Shown one piece after another: positions 60,195-64,000 of a stretch of 64,000 bases of DNA (its first letter is position 1; each line of letters starts with the position of its first letter). Source of the stretch: Streptococcus sp. DD12. GTDB lineage: Bacteria > Bacillota > Bacilli > Lactobacillales > Streptococcaceae. The stretch lies in contig NZ_KQ969495.1 in NCBI RefSeq assembly GCF_001578885.1, positions 686,375 to 750,374 on the forward strand, given 5' to 3'. The position numbers and the translations under genes were made by a program. The notes beneath the pieces are model-generated. The model ran no database searches, was not told the origin of the DNA, and was given only the letters and a program-made list of their open reading frames with translations.

Positions 60195-61739
60195 TCACAT
60201 CTTTTCTTCTAACGTGACTTCTGGGTACTTGTCTGCAAACCAGCGCAGGGCGAAATCATTTTCAAAGAGAAAGACTGGGTTATCGAAACGATCCTTGGCC
60301 AAGATATTACGGCTGGAGGACATCTTTTGATCCAGTTGCTCAGGGTTAATCCAGCGGACCGTTTTCTTGCCCATAGGGGTCATGACCACCTCGGCATTGT
60401 ATTCATTTTCCATGCGGTGTTTGAAGACTTCAAACTGAAGCTGACCGACAGCACCTAGCATGTATTCGCCCGTCTGGTAGTTGGTATAAAGCTGAATAGC
60501 CCCTTCTTGCACCAGTTGCTCAATCCCCTTATGGAAGGATTTTTGCTTCATCACGTTTTTAGCAGAAACTTTCATGAAAAGCTCTGGAGTAAAGGTTGGG
60601 AGTGGCTCAAATTCAAACTTGTTTTTTCCAACCGTCAGGGTATCACCGACCTGGTAAGTCCCTGTATCATAGACCCCGATGATGTCTCCAGCTACGGCAT
60701 TTTCAACGTTTTCGCGAGACTCTGCCATAAACTGAGTCACATTTGAAAGTTTAGCGCCCTTACCCGTGCGAGGGAGATTGACACTCATGCCACGCTCAAA
60801 TTCACCCGACACGATTCGGACAAAAGCGATCCGATCGCGGTGACGGGGGTCCATATTAGCTTGAATTTTAAAGACAAAACCTGAGAAATCCTTGTCAAAC
60901 GGACTAACTTCCTCACCATCGGTTTTCTTATGCCCGTGTGGTTCTGGCGCAAAGGTTAAAAAGGTTTCAAGAAAGGTTTGCACCCCAAAATTGGTCAAGG
61001 CAGAGCCAAAGAAAACGGGTGTCAGCTGACCATCTAGGATAGCTTGTTCGGAAAATGCGTTACCCGCTTCTTGCAAAAGCTCCACATCCTCAACCACTTG
61101 CTCATAAAAAGGATTGTTAGCAAAAAGGTCAGCACCTTCCTCAAAACTGGCGAAACGCTCATCGCCTTTGTAAAGCTCTAAGCGCTGGTTATAGAGATCA
61201 TAGAGCCCTTCAAAAGACTTGCCCATACCGATAGGCCAGTTCATAGGATAGCTAGCAATGCCCAAAATATCTTCTAGTTCTTCTAGCAAATCCAAGGGTT
61301 CGCGCCCATCTCGGTCCAGTTTGTTGATAAAGGTAAAGACAGGAATTTGGCGGTGTTTGACAACCTCAAATAATTTTTTGGTCTGCGCCTCAATCCCCTT
61401 GGCAGAGTCGATAACCATGACCGCTGCGTCTACTGCCATGAGGGTCCGGTAAGTGTCCTCTGAAAAATCCTCGTGCCCAGGGGTGTCCAAGATATTGACC
61501 CGTTTGCCCTCATAGTCAAACTGCATCACTGAGGAAGTTACTGAAATCCCCCGTTGTTTTTCGATATCCATCCAGTCTGACTTGGCAAAGTTCCCGGTTT
61601 TTTTCCCTTTGACCGTACCAGCCTCACGGATTTCCCCTCCAAAATAAAGGAGTTGCTCTGTGATCGTCGTCTTCCCCGCGTCCGGGTGGGAAATGATGGC
61701 AAAGGTCCGGCGTTTCTTGATTGCGTCTTCTAGTGTCAT
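60195..61739 (-). CDS. prfC: Peptide chain release factor 3
   Basis: A GTPase of 514 residues that recycles RF1 and RF2. G1 [17 protein letters not shown]3 [17 protein letters not shown]4 [10 protein letters not shown]; domains II and III follow ([31 protein letters not shown]). Complete, normal length. A TATAAT lies about 30 bases upstream (61771-61776). Confidence 0.97.
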   Translation of the reverse strand: MTLEDAIKKRRTFAIISHPDAGKTTITEQLLYFGGEIREAGTVKGKKTGNFAKSDWMDIEKQRGISVTSSVMQFDYEGKRVNILDTPGHEDFSEDTYRTLMAVDAAVMVIDSAKGIEAQTKKLFEVVKHRQIPVFTFINKLDRDGREPLDLLEELEDILGIASYPMNWPIGMGKSFEGLYDLYNQRLELYKGDERFASFEEGADLFANNPFYEQVVEDVELLQEAGNAFSEQAILDGQLTPVFFGSALTNFGVQTFLETFLTFAPEPHGHKKTDGEEVSPFDKDFSGFVFKIQANMDPRHRDRIAFVRIVSGEFERGMSVNLPRTGKGAKLSNVTQFMAESRENVENAVAGDIIGVYDTGTYQVGDTLTVGKNKFEFEPLPTFTPELFMKVSAKNVMKQKSFHKGIEQLVQEGAIQLYTNYQTGEYMLGAVGQLQFEVFKHRMENEYNAEVVMTPMGKKTVRWINPEQLDQKMSSSRNILAKDRFDNPVFLFENDFALRWFADKYPEVTLEEKM

Positions 61740-61884
61740 GTCTTACTCCAGTTCTTTGATTAACCTTATTATTATACCGAAAAAAATCATCACCGTCCAT
61801 GGGCTCATCTAGCTTATGGTTAGAAATTCATTTGGCAAGAGGTAAAAAAACGCTTTTTTCCTAACTGACTGGATAGTAACCCCC

Positions 61885-61909
61885 TAAAAAAGAGAGGCCC
61901 CCTCTTTTC
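61885..61909 (-). terminator. Terminator after msrAB
   Basis: On the minus strand AAGAGGGGG/CCTCTCTT pair imperfectly and are followed by T residues, just after the msrAB stop. Confidence 0.5.
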
Positions 61910-61913
61910 ACCC

Positions 61914-62849
61914 TCAGTTCATGACTTGGAGCAAGTCCCCATAGCCTTTTTCGGCCATCTCATCTTTGGGGATAAACTTTAAAGCAGCCGAGTTGATGCA
62001 ATAACGCAGCCCCCCTCGGTCATCTGGTCCATCTGGAAAGACATGTCCTAGATGGGCTCGCCCTGACCGAGAACGGACCTCGATGCGGTCCATCCCATAA
62101 CTCTTGTCTTCAAGGTACTGGACCACTTCTTTGGCAATTGGTCGCGAAAAACTAGGCCATCCACAAGCTGATGCAAACTTATCCTTGGCCAAAAAGAGGG
62201 GCTCACCAGTTGTCACATCGACATAAAGACCTTCTTCAAAGGTTTGGTCATACGCATTTTGAAAAGGAGCTTCCGTCGCCCCTTCTTGGGTTACTTGATA
62301 AGCTTCTTTAGACAAGGTAGTCTTGAGTTCTTCCTGACTAGGCCTTGGGTAAGCTGCTGGGTCAATCAAGGGCTGGTCTGCTTGTGTCACATCAATATGA
62401 CAATAACCAGATGGGTTCTTTTTAAGGTAATCCTGATGGTAATCCTCAGCCAAGACATAATGCCGCAAGGGTTCCAACTCAACCGCTAGTTTTCGCCCTA
62501 GCTGAGCTTCTTCCTCCGAAAAGACCGCTGCAATTATTGGCCGGTCTGCATCATCTGTATAATAGACCCCTGTCCGGTATTGCCGCCCCTGATCATTGCC
62601 CTGCCGATTAACCGAAAGAGGATCAATCACACGAAAATAATACAAGAGCAATTCTCTTAAACTCACCTGTTTGGCATCATAGATAACTTGTACCGTTTCC
62701 GCATGATCGGTTTCTTTGATCAGCTGATAATTCGTCGTCGTCACCTGACCGTTGGCATAGCCAACACTGGTCTTTTCCACACCAGGAATGCGCTCAAAAT
62801 AAGCTTGTAAGCCCCAGAAACAGCCCCCTGCCAAATAAATTTCAGCCAT
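61914..62849 (-). CDS. msrAB: Bifunctional peptide methionine sulfoxide reductase MsrA/MsrB
   Basis: A 311-residue fusion. MsrA part: [19 protein letters not shown] with the catalytic cysteine in GCFWG; MsrB part from about 180: [40 protein letters not shown] and [13 protein letters not shown] with the catalytic cysteine. MsrB zinc-site CxxC pairs are not evident. It repairs both sulfoxide epimers in proteins. No signal peptide, so it is cytosolic. Confidence 0.95.
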   Translation of the reverse strand: MAEIYLAGGCFWGLQAYFERIPGVEKTSVGYANGQVTTTNYQLIKETDHAETVQVIYDAKQVSLRELLLYYFRVIDPLSVNRQGNDQGRQYRTGVYYTDDADRPIIAAVFSEEEAQLGRKLAVELEPLRHYVLAEDYHQDYLKKNPSGYCHIDVTQADQPLIDPAAYPRPSQEELKTTLSKEAYQVTQEGATEAPFQNAYDQTFEEGLYVDVTTGEPLFLAKDKFASACGWPSFSRPIAKEVVQYLEDKSYGMDRIEVRSRSGRAHLGHVFPDGPDDRGGLRYCINSAALKFIPKDEMAEKGYGDLLQVMN

Positions 62850-62982
62850 AGAAATCCCTCCTTAATGACCAGCAAATGCTAGCTTCTATCGTCCTTATTT
62901 TAGCGCAAGTCAGCCCTGACTGTCAAAAAGGGGCAACTGTAGGTTGCCCTAAAATCAAGACCAAGGACAAGCCCTAGGTCAA

Positions 62983-63023
62983 CAAAAAAATGTCAGCTTG
63001 GGCCTATCCCCAAGCTGACATGC
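62983..63023 (-). terminator. Terminator after the MFS gene
   Basis: TGTCAGCTTGGG and CCCAAGCTGACA form a 12-bp stem followed by seven T on the minus strand. Confidence 0.9.
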
Positions 63024-63032
63024 TTTTCTATA

Positions 63033-64000
63033 TTAGGATTGTTTTTGAGACAGAGGACCCAACTTAAATAAGGCCCAGTAGAAAACAAAGTTGATGGCTA
63101 ATAGGATACTAATCATCCAGAAAACGTTTTGTCCACCGCTGGTGATATTAGGCGCGGCATTCACCAAAACGGCCGCTACAGCTGTCCCGACTGCTCCTGC
63201 AAAGGTCTGTGCCAATTGAAAGAGCGCTGTCACATCGGCTGTCTTTTCATGGGGCACATAAGAGATTGAATAGGCCTGCGTATTGCTAAAAGCCATATTG
63301 CGACCGAAGGTAAAGACAACATAAAAACCAATGATAATCGCAAGGTTGAGCCAATCCGTAAAGAGGGCAAAAACCAACATGGCCAAACAAGCGAGGAAAT
63401 TGCCTCCATATAAGCTCAATTTAGGGCCCTTATTGTCATAGAGTTTTCCCAGACTTGGCGCCAAAAGCGCCCCAATCAGGGTACCCGGTAAGAGTGAAAA
63501 GCCTGAACTCGTTGTCGAGGCACCTTGAGCCACCAAAAAGTTTGGAATCAAAAAGTTCGCAGACAAGTTTGAAAATTGAAAAATCAGAAATGGCCAAATT
63601 CCCAAGACAATCACAGGCAAACGCAGAACGCGAATATCTAAAAAGGGATGCTCCACAGTCAGGCTTCGCCAGATAAAGAGGGCTAAGGTCACCAGAAAGA
63701 CCACTACATAGAGCCAATTGACCCCATGGCCATCCTCAAGACTAGATACCGCCACCAAGGAAGAAATGAGCGCTACGGCTAGCAACAAGAAAGACCAAAC
63801 ATCAAAAGGTCTTTTCACTTTTTGAGGGCTATCTTTTAGGTTTACATAGGCGATGATAAAAGAAATAATCGGAACTGGCATGATACAGGTGTAAATCATA
63901 TGCCAGTCAAACCGTGCAATCATAGCACCACCGTATGTTGGGCCCAAAGCCGGTGCTAAACTAACCACCATACCTAAAAGCCCCATATAAAAACCTAGAC
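63033..64000 (-). CDS. MFS transporter, DHA2-like drug exporter, N-terminal part cut by window edge
   Basis: The visible C-terminal 322 residues have about nine hydrophobic segments. YMGLLGMVVSLAPALGPTYG is motif C of drug:proton antiporters (GxxxGPxxGG-like), placing it among EmrB/QacA-type exporters. The frame stays open to the window edge, so an internal ATG at 63986 is not the start. Substrate unknown. The gene ends with a strong terminator, so it is not in an operon with msrAB. Confidence 0.88.
   Translation of the reverse strand, partial: LGFYMGLLGMVVSLAPALGPTYGGAMIARFDWHMIYTCIMPVPIISFIIAYVNLKDSPQKVKRPFDVWSFLLLAVALISSLVAVSSLEDGHGVNWLYVVVFLVTLALFIWRSLTVEHPFLDIRVLRLPVIVLGIWPFLIFQFSNLSANFLIPNFLVAQGASTTSSGFSLLPGTLIGALLAPSLGKLYDNKGPKLSLYGGNFLACLAMLVFALFTDWLNLAIIIGFYVVFTFGRNMAFSNTQAYSISYVPHEKTADVTALFQLAQTFAGAVGTAVAAVLVNAAPNITSGGQNVFWMISILLAINFVFYWALFKLGPLSQKQS

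Overview
The window reads as a chromosomal segment of a Streptococcus. The grounds are a complete accessory Sec (SecA2/SecY2/Asp) locus with serine-rich repeat (SRR) adhesins carrying KxYKxGKxW-type signal peptides, an LPxTG anchor, and streptococcal gene neighbourhoods (cysteine desulfurase-thiI, rimM-trmD-fnr, leuABCD). I cannot name the species from sequence alone. Almost everything lies on the minus strand; the plus strand holds one small membrane protein gene (26.0 kb), a four-gene run (47.6-49.7 kb) and one doubtful ORF (59.7 kb).

Layout. (1) 0-23.1 kb is the SRR/accessory Sec locus: three SRR genes (one cut by the left edge, one small and unusual, one of 1848 residues), then, read in the direction of transcription from 23.1 kb down, gtf3-secY2-asp1-asp2-asp3-secA2-gtfA-gtfB-asp4. 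These genes make, O-glycosylate (GtfA/GtfB, Gtf3), possibly acetylate (Asp2) and export the SRR proteins. (2) 23.5-31.8 kb holds housekeeping genes: thiI with its cysteine desulfurase, ferredoxin-NADP reductase, trmD, rimM, a YjbR protein, dnaX and a free-methionine-sulfoxide reductase. (3) 31.9-39.5 kb is a seven-gene sialic acid operon: sialyltransferase, flippase, neuB, acyltransferase, neuC, neuD, neuA. Its order is that of the 3' end of the group B streptococcal capsule locus, but no other capsule gene is present and an acyltransferase sits inside it. (4) 39.6-49.8 kb: uvrB, a CPBP protease, dgkB, ligA, queT, plsC, trmN6, a GIY-YIG protein, a Pr6Pr membrane protein and a universal stress protein. 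(5) 49.9-55.6 kb: a YrdC-like gene and leuABCD behind a leucine-codon attenuator. (6) 55.6-64 kb: rsuA, nagB with a NagR-like operator, a second CPBP protease, a two-domain glycosyltransferase like dGT1 of SRR glycosylation, prfC, msrAB and a cut MFS exporter.

Two themes tie the window together: cell-surface glycosylation (SRR O-glycans, sialic acid, a distant dGT1-like enzyme) and a striking sequence pattern. Four genes (secA2, a small membrane protein gene, neuB, uvrB) are each broken by the apparent loss of exactly one A from a poly-A tract, and in each case adding one A restores a full-length protein. Systematic homopolymer error in the assembly is the simplest reading; slippage or phase variation is the alternative, most plausible for secA2, where the tract is also a canonical -1 slippery heptamer.
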